A stretch of 64,000 nucleotides of DNA from Hanstruepera flava (GTDB taxonomy: Bacteria; Bacteroidota; Bacteroidia; Flavobacteriales; Flavobacteriaceae), in the NCBI RefSeq assembly GCF_023634025.1, contig NZ_JALJCW010000001.1, positions 186,001-250,000 of the forward strand, read 5' to 3'. The notes under the pieces were generated by a model, which was not told the origin of the DNA, made no database searches, and saw only the letters and a program-made list of their open reading frames with translations. The translations under genes were made by a program, and so were the position numbers. Shown here one piece after another: positions 53,874-63,894 of this stretch. How positions within the stretch are numbered: the stretch's first letter is position 1; each line of letters opens with the position of its first letter.

Positions 53874-56375
53874 TTATACTTTAATTGTTCTTAATCGTAA
53901 TGCATTACCTATAACTGAAACAGAACTAAAACTCATTGCTAAAGCTGCAATCATTGGTGATAATAAAATTCCAAAAAATGGAAATAACACACCTGCCGCT
54001 ATAGGAACGCCCAATGTGTTATAGATAAGTGCAAAAAATAGGTTTTGTTTAATGTTCTTCATTACTGCACTACTTAAATGACGAGCTTTAACTATACCGT
54101 GTAAATCACCTTTTACCAATGTAATCATAGCACTTTCAATAGCGACATCTGTTCCTGTACCCATTGCAATACCTACATCACTTTTTGCCAATGCAGGTGC
54201 ATCGTTGATACCATCGCCTGCCATAGCAACCACTTTACCATTGTTTTGAAGTTTCTCGACTTCTTTTAATTTATCTTCGGGTAACATACTCGCTTTAAAA
54301 TCTGCCAGATTCAACTCTGATGCTACCGCTTGGGCTGTGTCGTGATTATCTCCTGTAAGCATTATCACATCAACACCATTATTTTGCAGTTCTTTTATAG
54401 CTTTTGCACTGGTATATTTGATTTTATCACCTATAACTACATAACCAACCACTTTTTTATCGATAGCTAAATATGAGACTGTTTTCCCTTGTTTCTGATA
54501 GGTTTTAGCTTCTTCCTTCATTTTAGAGGTGATTTCAGCATTTGCGTATTCCATCATTTTTGGATTACCTAAAGCCACTTTTTTATTATCAATTTCAGCT
54601 TCTACGCCCTTTCCTGTAACTGCACTAAAATTGGCAGATTTTAAAATTTCAGCATTAAGTTCTTTACCATATTTTACTGTTGCTTCTGCTAATGGATGTT
54701 CACTGTTGGTATTTAACGAGACGATGTATTGAAGTACCTTTTTGTCGTTATAATTATCACTAAAAGAACCTACGGTTTCAACTGTGGGTTTACCTTCTGT
54801 TATAGTTCCTGTTTTATCTACAATAAGGGTATTTACCTTATTCATTTTTTCTAATGCTTCTGCATTTTTAATCAATACACCATTTTGAGCACCTTTACCC
54901 ACACCAACCATAACTGACATTGGTGTTGCCAAACCTAAAGCACAAGGACAAGCAATAATTAATACTGCGATGGCATTAACAAACGCATATACATAGGCTG
55001 GTTCTGGTCCCCAAATAGCCCATATTGCAAACGTTATTAATGATATAATGACAACGACAGGTACAAAATACCCAGATACCTTATCGGCTAAATTTTGAAT
55101 GGGTGCACGACTTCTACTGGCATCATTTACCATATGAATAATTTGGGATAACAGCGTGTCACTACCTACCTTTTCTGCTCTCATTAAAAAGGATTGGTTG
55201 CCGTTTATTGTACCGCTGCTGACTTTATCATCCTTAATTTTGTTAACTGGAATAGGCTCGCCTGTTATCATTGATTCGTCTATACTGGTTTCGCCTTCGG
55301 TAATCACCCCATCCACAGGTATTTTATCACCCGGTTTTACTTTAAGAATGTCGTTGAGTTCTATCTTGTCAATACTTACTTCAACTTCTTCACCTTCAAC
55401 TATTTTTATAGCTTTATTGGGTGCTAATTTGAGTAATTCTTTTACTGCTGAATTGGTTTTACTGTGTGCACGAGCTTCTAATAATTGACCTAACAACACC
55501 AATGTTAAAATAACTGTTGCAGCTTCAAAATACACGTGAACTGCTCCCGATTCGGTTTTAAACTCATTAGGAAACACATCAGGAAATAACATACCAAAAA
55601 CACTAAATAACCACGCTACACCTGCACCTATACCAATAAGTGTAAACATATTGAGGTTCCACGTTTTAATGCTTTTGTAAGCTCGTTCAAAGAACATCCA
55701 AGTAGCATAAAACACGACAGGTATGGATAAAATGAATTGTACCCAATTCCAATATTTCTGTTCCATTATATCGTATAACGGATTGTTATGTAGCATTTCA
55801 CTCATAGCTATTAAGAAAATGGGCAAGGTGAATGCTGTTGCTATCCAAAACTTTTTCAATAGTTTTTTATAGGTCTTTTCTTCAGCAGAAAGGTCTGGTT
55901 GCATTGGCACTAAATCCATACCGCAAATAGGGCAAGAACCTGCTTCATCTTTTACAATTTCTGGATGCATCGGGCACGTCCATTGCTCTGCATTTGATGT
56001 TGATAGATTTTGTTCTTCAACCAAGTCCATTCCACATACAGGGCAATCGCCTGGTTTATCGTAGGTTTTATCACTTTCGCAATGCATTGGGCAGTAAAAA
56101 GTACCTGTCCCTTTGCCTTTTGGTGTTTCTTCTTTTTTAGATTCTGAATGATGGTGGTGATCTTCTTGATTATGGATACTATATTTACCACCATCATCTT
56201 TTAAAGCCTTTTGAAATGTTTCTAAAGAAATATGCTGTTCCATTTCTATAGTGGCTTCGGCTTTTTCTAAATTAACCGATGCCTTTGAAACACCTTTTAC
56301 TTTTGAAAGTGTTTCTTCAACGTGACTGCGACAACCGTTACAAGTCATTCCGTGTATATGATATGTATGTTTCAT
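53874..56375 (-). CDS. copA: Copper-translocating P-type ATPase (CopA-like)
   Basis: The 833-residue P1B ATPase has an N-terminal HMA domain with GMTCNGCRSHVEETL, a His cluster (EDHHHHSESK), two heavy-metal-binding modules (FYCPMHCESDKTYDKPGDCP and WTCPMHPEIVKDEAGSCPIC), and eight membrane helices with the CPC motif in ACPCALGLATPMSVMVG. Catalytic DKTGTITEG, TGD and GDGINDAPAL are intact, and the last helix has NALRLR with the MxxS motif region AMSFSSVSVIGN typical of Cu+ ATPases. It exports Cu+ (or Ag+) from the cytosol, feeding the Cus efflux system encoded beside it. Confidence 0.95.
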   Translation of the reverse strand: MKHTYHIHGMTCNGCRSHVEETLSKVKGVSKASVNLEKAEATIEMEQHISLETFQKALKDDGGKYSIHNQEDHHHHSESKKEETPKGKGTGTFYCPMHCESDKTYDKPGDCPVCGMDLVEEQNLSTSNAEQWTCPMHPEIVKDEAGSCPICGMDLVPMQPDLSAEEKTYKKLLKKFWIATAFTLPIFLIAMSEMLHNNPLYDIMEQKYWNWVQFILSIPVVFYATWMFFERAYKSIKTWNLNMFTLIGIGAGVAWLFSVFGMLFPDVFPNEFKTESGAVHVYFEAATVILTLVLLGQLLEARAHSKTNSAVKELLKLAPNKAIKIVEGEEVEVSIDKIELNDILKVKPGDKIPVDGVITEGETSIDESMITGEPIPVNKIKDDKVSSGTINGNQSFLMRAEKVGSDTLLSQIIHMVNDASRSRAPIQNLADKVSGYFVPVVVIISLITFAIWAIWGPEPAYVYAFVNAIAVLIIACPCALGLATPMSVMVGVGKGAQNGVLIKNAEALEKMNKVNTLIVDKTGTITEGKPTVETVGSFSDNYNDKKVLQYIVSLNTNSEHPLAEATVKYGKELNAEILKSANFSAVTGKGVEAEIDNKKVALGNPKMMEYANAEITSKMKEEAKTYQKQGKTVSYLAIDKKVVGYVVIGDKIKYTSAKAIKELQNNGVDVIMLTGDNHDTAQAVASELNLADFKASMLPEDKLKEVEKLQNNGKVVAMAGDGINDAPALAKSDVGIAMGTGTDVAIESAMITLVKGDLHGIVKARHLSSAVMKNIKQNLFFALIYNTLGVPIAAGVLFPFFGILLSPMIAALAMSFSSVSVIGNALRLRTIKV

Positions 56376-56378
56376 TGT

Positions 56379-57602
56379 TTACTGAATTAAATAATTAATT
56401 ATGACACTTTGAACATAGTAGGTTTTAATGGATTCTATTTGGTTCATTTGAAACTTTAATTGCAATTCCTGTATATCCAAAACATCATTAAAATTAATCG
56501 TTCCTGTTTCGTAGCTTTTGATTAAAATATCTTCTGCATCTTTAGCCTGTTTTAAGTTTTTGGTTTGGGTGGCATAACTAATTCTTGCAGAAATTCGTTC
56601 GTTAATTGCCTTGCTTAAAAGGGTTTCCAAAATATTCAAGCGCTCTTGTTTTTGTGAAAGAATCTCTTGTTGTTCCAGTTCGTTTTGTTTGGAAATAGAT
56701 TTGTATTTCTTATTGAAAATGGGGATTGATACCGAAACCATAGGCATTACAATATCTTTACCGTTATCTGAAAAATCCATATCTGGTCTTTCTTCTACAT
56801 TGATGTAATCTAACCCGAAACCAATCATTGGACTGCTTTCTTTTTGATTTAGTAATTCTGACTTTTCTACAGACTGATAGAGTTTGTCAAACTTTACTAA
56901 TTCAGGATGTATCGATAGACTTTCAGTATTGATTTCAAAATCTTCTATCGGAATTGTTAAGCTATCTACAACTGAAACCTCAATTGTATTATCTCTATTT
57001 AAAAGATTATTAAAATTGGTTTGTTCTGCTAAAAACTGTTGTTGCAACACATCTTTTAATTGCTGTAAATCGTTTTGTCGCATTTGTAATCGTAATACAT
57101 CTACTGCTGACGCTTTACCTACCTCAACAGAAGTCAATGCCATTGTTTCATAGGTTTCCAACAATTTAATATTATCAGTTAACACTTGCTGTTTTGCTTG
57201 GTTTGCATACAGATTGTAATAGGATTGTGATACCGAAGCCATCAATTTGCGTTTCGCAATAACAATGTCTTCGTATTTAGCATCTGCAAGTGACGTTACA
57301 TAGTCTTCACGAGAGGTAATTGTACCAAACCAAGGTAACATTTGTTTTGCCGATACTTTAAAACGCTGTGCGCCTGTTCTGGTTTCGGGTTCGCTAACAA
57401 AGTAGCCCACACCAAATTCGGTGTTTGGAATGGTATTGACTTCATTCACTTTTTCTGAAACTCTTTTGTACTGTAACTCGAATTTTTGAATTTCGGGATT
57501 GTTTTCTAACGCTTCATCAATTAATGTTTCTAATTGTTGAGCGTTTCCTTTGAGACAAAAGAGAATTGACAAAAGAAAAAAGACTGTTTTTATATGTTTC
57601 AT
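56379..57602 (-). CDS. TolC-family outer-membrane protein (CusC-like)
   Basis: The 407-residue protein has a signal peptide (VFFLLSILFCLKGNAQ) and the duplicated TolC/OEP helices (TSVEVGKASAVDVLRLQMRQ, IKSYETGTINFNDVLDIQEL). It is the outer-membrane duct of the Cus-type system. Its start overlaps the cusA stop by 4 nt and it ends 3 nt before the copA-like start, so all are tightly coupled. Of the two TolC proteins in this window, this one belongs to the metal system and the one at 7744-9051 to the general efflux pump. Confidence 0.92.
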   Translation of the reverse strand: MKHIKTVFFLLSILFCLKGNAQQLETLIDEALENNPEIQKFELQYKRVSEKVNEVNTIPNTEFGVGYFVSEPETRTGAQRFKVSAKQMLPWFGTITSREDYVTSLADAKYEDIVIAKRKLMASVSQSYYNLYANQAKQQVLTDNIKLLETYETMALTSVEVGKASAVDVLRLQMRQNDLQQLKDVLQQQFLAEQTNFNNLLNRDNTIEVSVVDSLTIPIEDFEINTESLSIHPELVKFDKLYQSVEKSELLNQKESSPMIGFGLDYINVEERPDMDFSDNGKDIVMPMVSVSIPIFNKKYKSISKQNELEQQEILSQKQERLNILETLLSKAINERISARISYATQTKNLKQAKDAEDILIKSYETGTINFNDVLDIQELQLKFQMNQIESIKTYYVQSVIINYLIQ

Positions 57603-60600
57603 TTTGATGCTCTTTTAAGTTGAACTTCGGCTTTCCAGCTGTACAGTACTGGCACTACAAATAAGGTGATTAAAGCGATGAGCATTCCTCCAAAACTTGG
57701 GATTGCCATAGGAATCATAATGTCGCTTCCTCGTCCTGTTGATGTTAGTACAGGCAAGAGTGCTAAAATGGTTGTTGCTGTAGTCATTAAACACGGTCTA
57801 ATACGTTTTTCACCTGCTTCTACAATAGATGCTCTAATTTCCTTTTTTGTTTCCGGTGAATTTCTATTGAATGTTTGTGTTAAATAGGTTGCCATTACTA
57901 CTCCGTCATCAGTTGCAATGCCAAAGAGCGCAATGAAGCCTACCCAAACGGCTACACTTAAATTAATGGTGTGCATTTGGAATAAATCACGAAGGTTTTC
58001 ATCAAAGACACTGAAGTTTAAAAACCACGATTGTCCGTATAACCATATCATTAAAAAACCACCTGCAAACGCTACTGCAATCCCTGTAAAAACCATTAAT
58101 GATGTACCCACCGAACGGAATTGGAAGTACAGAATTAAAAAGATGATAGCCAATGCTAATGGTACAACTACCGATAAGGTTTTTTCGGCACGTAATTGGT
58201 TTTCGTAAGTTCCTGTAAATTGATAGTTAATGCCTTTTGGGACTATTAATTCACCTGCATCAATCTTGCTTTGAATCATTGCCTGCGCATTTTCTACTAC
58301 ATTTACTTCTGCATAGCCATCCATTTTATCAAACAACACATAGCCTACTAAAAAGGTGTCTTCACTTTTAATGACTTGTGGCCCTTGCTCGTAACGAATG
58401 GTTGCCAATTCGCTTAAAGGTACAGGACTACCTTTTTCAACAGGCACGTAAATTTGCTGTAAATCGGTTGGGTTAGCTCTTAATTCTCTTGGGTAACGCA
58501 CACGTACACCATAACGCTCACGACCTTCCACGGTTTGGGTTAAGGACATACCACCAACAGCTACTTTTAATACGTTTTGCACCTCTTCAATACTTACACC
58601 ATAACGTGCAATTTTTTCTCTGTCAATATCAATAAGTAAATACGGTTTACCTACAATACGGTCTGCAAAAACAGCTTCATCCTTTACACCTTCAGCTTCT
58701 TTTAAAATGGTTTCTAACTGCATTCCAAAAGCTTCGATTTCTTTTAAATCTTGTCCTTTTATTTTGATTCCCATTGGTGCACGCATACCTGTTTGTAGCA
58801 TTACCAATCGGGTTTCAATAGGTTGTAGTTTGGGTGCTGATGTGACACCTGGTAATTTGGTGACTTTTACAATTTCGTTCCAAATATCGTCTGGTGATTG
58901 TATTTCGGGTCGCCAATTACGGTAAAACTCGCCATCATCGTCTGGGATTAGTTGTTCTTTTGCATTTAGAGATTGCCACGCTTCACGTTGCTCCGCTCGC
59001 AATGACATTCCGTTTTTTAATACATACTTACCATCATCGTTGACCTTATAGCGTTGACGTTCTCCTTTATCATTCAACATATATTCTGGTTTGTATTGAA
59101 TGATATTTTCATACATTGATAATGGTGCAGGGTCTAAAGCCGATTCTGTTCTTCCTGCCTTACCAACTACGGTTTCAATCTCTGGAATACTGGCTACTGC
59201 CATATCCAATTGCTGTAAAACGCGCTTATTTTCTTCTACTCCAGAGTGTGGCATTGAAGTTGGCATTAATAGAAAAGAACCTTCGTTTAAGGATGGCATA
59301 AACTCTTTACCTGTGTTTTTCATTATGAAAAAGCCTGCTATGACAATTGCTGTAGGTATGGAAAGAAATAATAATTTATTGTCTAAACACCATCTTAAAA
59401 TACGTGTGTAGTATTTAATGAATAATCCAAATACACCTAACAAGCCAAAACAAATAATAGCTACAAAAATGAGGTTTAAGAAGATGCTTTCGTTTACTCC
59501 TAACGGTCGCCAATATTCTGCTAATAAGAATACAATTGCCGAAGCAGAAATGATGATGTTGGCAAAGTTTGCTTGTTTATCTGAAATCTTGTTTTGAAGA
59601 TTTAATAAAGCTGTGACACCAAAAGCGATGAGTATGATTCCTAACCAATATCCATAAATTATTGCTGCTATTCCTAATACTATTAAAACACCGTTTAAAG
59701 CATATTTAAAATGTTTTTGAATGCTCTTTTTTCGGAATAAAAAGGCCGCAAACGGTGGTATTAGAAATAAGGCTACAATTATGGACGCTGTTAAAGCAAA
59801 GGTTTTAGTAAATGCTAATGGTCTAAATAGTTTTCCTTCTGCACCAATCATTGTAAATACAGGAATAAAACTGATAATGGTTGTCATTACTGCGGTTACG
59901 ATTGCACCAGATACTTCTGCTGTTGCGTTGTAAACGACTGTGTTTATTGGTAATTTGTTTTCGTTTTCGTCTAAATGCCTTACGATGTTTTCTGAAAGTA
60001 TGACACCAACATCTACCATTGTACCAATAGCAATAGCAATACCTGATAGTGCTACAATATTGGCATCGACACCAAAGAGCTTCATTGCTATAAATACCAT
60101 TAACACCGCAACAGGTAATAGCCCTGAAATCAATACGGAAGCACGAAGATTAAATACCATTATGATAATGACCAAAATGGTAATGAGTATTTCTAAAGTT
60201 AAGGCTTCATTGAGTGTACCCAATGTTTCTTGAATCAATTCTGTACGGTCGTAAAATGGTACTATAGTTACTTGTGATGTTCTACCATCTGCCAACGTTT
60301 TTGTAGGTAGTCCTGCGCTTAATTCGTTTATTTTGGCTTTTACATTATTAATCACTTCCATTGGGTTAGCGCCATAACGTGCTACTACAACACCACCAAC
60401 CACTTCTGCACCTTCTTTGTCTAAAATTCCACGTCTTGTTGCAGGACCTAAAGACACTTTTGCCACATCTTTAATTTTGATAGCTGTGTAATCTTCTGAA
60501 GTTACAACTGCATTTTCGATGTCTGCTATGGATTTCACATAACCCAAACCACGTACCAGATATTCGGCTTGATTGATTTCTAAAGTCTGTGCTCCAATAT

Positions 60601-61300
60601 CTCGGTTACTTTCTTTAACTGCTTTTACAATATGGTGCAAGCCAATATTATATTGACGCATTAACTCTGGGTTTACATCAACTTGATATTCTTGCACGTA
60701 ACCACCAATAGATGCAACTTCAGATACACCACTTGCAGATGACAATGCATATTTTACATAGTAATCTTGAATACTACGTAATTCGTGCAAATCCCAACCA
60801 CCCGTTACATTTCCATTTTCATCACGACCTTCGAGTGTGTACCAAAATATTTGACCTAATCCTGTAGCATCTGGTCCCAAAGCAGGATTAACACCATCAG
60901 GTAATAAACCACTTGGTAAGGAATTTAGTTTTTCGAGAATGCGACTTCGACTCCAGTAAAACTCTATATCTTCTTCAAAAATGATGTAGATACTGGAAAA
61001 GCCAAACATAGACGAGCTACGAATGGTTTTTACTCCAGGAATACCCAACAATGATGTGGTTAATGGATAGGTAATTTGGTCTTCAATATCTTGTGGCGAA
61101 CGACCATCCCATTTGGTAAATACAATTTGTTGGTTTTCGCCTATATCTGGAATAGCATCTACAGCTACAGGGTTGCTTGGTAAAAAACCTGTATCCCAAT
61201 TAAAAGGTGCATTTACAGTTCCCCAACCTATGAAAAGGACGAGTAGTAAAACTGCTACGAGTTTATTTTCTATTAAGAATTTGATGCTTTTGTTTAGCAT
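57599..61300 (-). CDS. cusA: CusA/CzcA-type heavy-metal efflux RND pump
   Basis: The 1233-residue pump belongs to the heavy-metal efflux RND group: TKWDGRSPQDIEDQITYPLT at the N-terminus, VDVGVILSENIVRHLDE in TM4, and ATDDGVVMATYL in the second half. It is about 190 residues longer than CusA of enteric bacteria. The excess is an insert of about four extra membrane helices near 510-660 and a periplasmic insert around 740-840 (NDKGERQRYKVNDDGKYVLK). It uses the proton gradient to expel Cu+/Ag+ or related ions through CusB and the TolC duct. Confidence 0.95.
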   Translation of the reverse strand: MLNKSIKFLIENKLVAVLLLVLFIGWGTVNAPFNWDTGFLPSNPVAVDAIPDIGENQQIVFTKWDGRSPQDIEDQITYPLTTSLLGIPGVKTIRSSSMFGFSSIYIIFEEDIEFYWSRSRILEKLNSLPSGLLPDGVNPALGPDATGLGQIFWYTLEGRDENGNVTGGWDLHELRSIQDYYVKYALSSASGVSEVASIGGYVQEYQVDVNPELMRQYNIGLHHIVKAVKESNRDIGAQTLEINQAEYLVRGLGYVKSIADIENAVVTSEDYTAIKIKDVAKVSLGPATRRGILDKEGAEVVGGVVVARYGANPMEVINNVKAKINELSAGLPTKTLADGRTSQVTIVPFYDRTELIQETLGTLNEALTLEILITILVIIIMVFNLRASVLISGLLPVAVLMVFIAMKLFGVDANIVALSGIAIAIGTMVDVGVILSENIVRHLDENENKLPINTVVYNATAEVSGAIVTAVMTTIISFIPVFTMIGAEGKLFRPLAFTKTFALTASIIVALFLIPPFAAFLFRKKSIQKHFKYALNGVLIVLGIAAIIYGYWLGIILIAFGVTALLNLQNKISDKQANFANIIISASAIVFLLAEYWRPLGVNESIFLNLIFVAIICFGLLGVFGLFIKYYTRILRWCLDNKLLFLSIPTAIVIAGFFIMKNTGKEFMPSLNEGSFLLMPTSMPHSGVEENKRVLQQLDMAVASIPEIETVVGKAGRTESALDPAPLSMYENIIQYKPEYMLNDKGERQRYKVNDDGKYVLKNGMSLRAEQREAWQSLNAKEQLIPDDDGEFYRNWRPEIQSPDDIWNEIVKVTKLPGVTSAPKLQPIETRLVMLQTGMRAPMGIKIKGQDLKEIEAFGMQLETILKEAEGVKDEAVFADRIVGKPYLLIDIDREKIARYGVSIEEVQNVLKVAVGGMSLTQTVEGRERYGVRVRYPRELRANPTDLQQIYVPVEKGSPVPLSELATIRYEQGPQVIKSEDTFLVGYVLFDKMDGYAEVNVVENAQAMIQSKIDAGELIVPKGINYQFTGTYENQLRAEKTLSVVVPLALAIIFLILYFQFRSVGTSLMVFTGIAVAFAGGFLMIWLYGQSWFLNFSVFDENLRDLFQMHTINLSVAVWVGFIALFGIATDDGVVMATYLTQTFNRNSPETKKEIRASIVEAGEKRIRPCLMTTATTILALLPVLTSTGRGSDIMIPMAIPSFGGMLIALITLFVVPVLYSWKAEVQLKRASK

Positions 61301-61358
61301 TGGTTTTGATAATTAAACAGTTAGACATTGGCGTTAGGACAACACCGAATACAGCAAA

Positions 61359-61388
61359 TTATCCTTATGGCAAAAAGCCATAGGATAA
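61359..61388 (-). other. Hairpin in the leader of the cusA operon
   Basis: TTATCCTTATGGC and GCCATAGGATAA pair over 12 bp with one bulge and an A5 loop; TTAGAC/GTCTAA (61321-61326, 61393-61398) extends it. It sits between the HYC_CC_PP gene and cusA. No T-run follows on the minus strand, so it is not a normal terminator; it could shape cusA mRNA. Confidence 0.45.
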
Positions 61389-61408
61389 CACAGTCTAAAG
61401 TTTAAGAA

Positions 61409-61822
61409 TCAAATTAAATAGGTCTCGTCAATCTTGTAGATACGCCTTATGACGAGTGGCGGTTTGTATTCTTCGTAAGCCGTTACGTTTTTTTCTAAAC
61501 CTTCAAAAAGGTTGATGTAAGTATATACAAAGGATGCAATGAATACTTGTTGCTCAAAAGAAATTTTATCAATGGTAAGTTGTAACTCATCTTGACCTTC
61601 AATTGATAATTGCTTATTATCACAACAATTTTTCTTGGTGATTGAACAGCTTTCTGTTGAAGGGTTGCCCATTTCCATTCCGCAACCTTTTACATTTTTT
61701 AGAAATGCTGTTTCAACCAAAGTACCGCCACAATAATGCATATTGACCGTAAATGACAATGTAGAGAATAACACTACAAAAGCCATTGCGAAAGCCATTA
61801 TTTTATGCAATACTTTTTTCAT
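61409..61822 (-). CDS. HYC_CC_PP family protein
   Basis: Starting at MKKVLHKIMAFAMAFVVLFS (ATG at 61822) gives a signal peptide and 137 residues; a longer start at 61852 would cross the candidate promoter. It shows the family's name-giving motifs in order: HYCGG after the signal, a CSITKKNCC pair in the middle, and EYKPPLV near the end. The family occurs in metal-efflux neighbourhoods of Bacteroidota; its function is not established, but the Cys and His residues suggest metal binding outside the cytoplasm. TAACTTTG (minus, 61838-61831) matches the -7 box. Confidence 0.88.
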   Translation of the reverse strand: MKKVLHKIMAFAMAFVVLFSTLSFTVNMHYCGGTLVETAFLKNVKGCGMEMGNPSTESCSITKKNCCDNKQLSIEGQDELQLTIDKISFEQQVFIASFVYTYINLFEGLEKNVTAYEEYKPPLVIRRIYKIDETYLI

Positions 61823-61830
61823 TGTAATTG

Positions 61831-61838
61831 CAAAGTTA
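61831..61838 (-). promoter_or_regulatory. -7 promoter box of the HYC_CC_PP/cusA unit
   Basis: TAACTTTG on the minus strand fits TAnnTTTG, ending 9 nt before the ATG at 61822, which implies a very short leader. Confidence 0.5.
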
Positions 61839-61882
61839 CGAAATTTTAACAAATACTTATTTAATTAACAGAAGTTTAATGC

Positions 61883-63838
61883 TCAACTCCATTTCATTTT
61901 CTGTAACCTTACCGCATTTAGAATTGCTAATAAAGCCACGCCTACGTCTGCAAATACAGCTTCCCACATTGTTGCCAAACCTCCTGCTCCCAAAATCAGT
62001 ACAATTACTTTTATTCCAAAAGCCAAAATGATATTCTGCCATACAATTTTTCGTGTGGAACTGCCTATTTTAATAGCTTTCACTACTTTTGAAGGTTGGT
62101 CGGTTTGAATGATAACATCGGCTGTTTCTATGGCTACATCGCTACCTAATCCGCCCATTGCTATACCTACATCACTTGCTGCTAAAACGGGTGCATCATT
62201 AATACCATCACCAATGAAGGCTACTTTATTTTCTGAATTTTTCTTTATTGCTTCAACTTCATTTAATTTATCCTCTGGCAATAAACCTCCCTTGGCATTT
62301 TCTATATTTAAATCCTTTGCCACTTGTTGAGTTATGGAATCTTTATCTCCTGAAAGCATCATTATTTTTTTAATCCCTACCCTATGTAAACTTGATATGG
62401 TTTCTTTAGCATCCTCCTTTAATTCGTCCGCAATTACCACATAACCTGCAAAAACATTATCAATAGCTACCAAGACAATAGATTCCACGATAGCTTCAGT
62501 TTCATTAGGCACTTCTATATTATTGGACACCATTAACGCTTTATTTCCAACCAAAACTTCTTTACCATTTACCACACCTTTTAACCCTTTACCTGCAACT
62601 TCAGAGACCTTATTTGCTTCAAAATTGTTGGTTCCTTTCTGGTATTCCATAATAGCTTTAGCAATGGGATGTGTGGATTGCTCTTCCATTGCCATTAAAT
62701 AGTTCATAAATTCTTTTTCATTCCAATCAAACGTTTTTATGTTTTTGATTTTGAAAACTCCTTTGGTAACCGTGCCTGTTTTGTCCATTACCAAGGTGTT
62801 TATCTTGGTCATTGCATCAAGAAACGAAGCGCCTTTAAACAGAATACCATTTTTTGAAGCTGCGCCTAAACCACCAAAATAGCCCAACGGAATAGAAATT
62901 ACCAACGCACAAGGGCAGGATATTACCAAGAAAATCAATGCTCTGTACAACCAATCCCTAAACACATAATCCTCTACAAAAAAGTACGGTAGAAACGTAA
63001 CACCTATTGCTAAAAACACTACAATTGGTGTGTAAATACGTGCAAATTTCCTGATAAACAATTCGGTTTTGGACTTTCTTGCTGTGGCGTTTTGTACCAA
63101 ATCCAATATCCTTGCAATGGAACTGTCTTCAAACTTGCTGGTAACTTCCACTTCAATCACACTTTCCAGATTGATGCTTCCTGCATATACTTTTGACTTT
63201 TTATTTATGGTGTCAGGTTTACTTTCGCCTGTTAACGCTGCGGTATTTAAAGATGCTTTTTCAGATAGCAGAATTCCATCCAATGGGATTTTTTCACCCA
63301 CACGTACTTGGATTTTTTCGCCTATTTCGACACTTTCAGGATTGACACTTTTATAATCCCCATCTCGAAAAACATTGGCTTCCTTTGGTCTTACATCCAA
63401 TAAGGCCTTAATGTTTCCTTTGGCTCTATTGACTGCTGCATTTTGAAACAATTCGCCTACTGCATAAAATAGCATCACCGCAACGCCTTCGGGATATTCA
63501 CCTATTATGAACGCACCAATAGTTGCTATAGACATTAAAAAGAACTCTGTAAACACATCGCCCTTTTTTATGCTTTCCCAACCTTCTTTCACTACCGGAA
63601 AACCAACAGGTAGATATGCTATGCCGTACCAAATTATACGAAGCCAATCCTTAAAAAAAGAAACATCAAAATAGTCTAATCCTATTCCAATGATAAGCAT
63701 TGTAAAACTTATAATGGCGGGAATGTATGCTTTAAATTGACTTGAACTTTTACCGTGATGATTGTGGCCATCATCGTGACTATGCCCGTTATCAGAATCA
63801 AGCTTTAAGTCTCTTAAATTAATTTTCTTTTTTTTCAT
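61883..63838 (-). CDS. Zn2+/Cd2+-type heavy-metal P-type ATPase
   Basis: The 651-residue P1B ATPase lacks an N-terminal HMA domain and instead has a His cluster (NGHSHDDGHNHHGKSSS, about 16-32). It has CPC in ISCPCALVISIPLGYFGG, the phosphorylation site DKTGTVTKG, GDGINDAPVL, and the C-terminal helix FADVGVALLAILNAVRL with the conserved Asp of the ZntA/CadA group. These features point to Zn2+/Cd2+ (or Pb2+, Co2+) export rather than copper. It lies upstream of the HYC_CC_PP gene and next to a Fur-family gene that could regulate it. Confidence 0.93.
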   Translation of the reverse strand: MKKKKINLRDLKLDSDNGHSHDDGHNHHGKSSSQFKAYIPAIISFTMLIIGIGLDYFDVSFFKDWLRIIWYGIAYLPVGFPVVKEGWESIKKGDVFTEFFLMSIATIGAFIIGEYPEGVAVMLFYAVGELFQNAAVNRAKGNIKALLDVRPKEANVFRDGDYKSVNPESVEIGEKIQVRVGEKIPLDGILLSEKASLNTAALTGESKPDTINKKSKVYAGSINLESVIEVEVTSKFEDSSIARILDLVQNATARKSKTELFIRKFARIYTPIVVFLAIGVTFLPYFFVEDYVFRDWLYRALIFLVISCPCALVISIPLGYFGGLGAASKNGILFKGASFLDAMTKINTLVMDKTGTVTKGVFKIKNIKTFDWNEKEFMNYLMAMEEQSTHPIAKAIMEYQKGTNNFEANKVSEVAGKGLKGVVNGKEVLVGNKALMVSNNIEVPNETEAIVESIVLVAIDNVFAGYVVIADELKEDAKETISSLHRVGIKKIMMLSGDKDSITQQVAKDLNIENAKGGLLPEDKLNEVEAIKKNSENKVAFIGDGINDAPVLAASDVGIAMGGLGSDVAIETADVIIQTDQPSKVVKAIKIGSSTRKIVWQNIILAFGIKVIVLILGAGGLATMWEAVFADVGVALLAILNAVRLQKMKWS

Positions 63839-63894
63839 TTTTAAGTTGTCTTAAATTCAAAGTTCCGTAAAATTAGGATGCAACAGAAGTGCAT

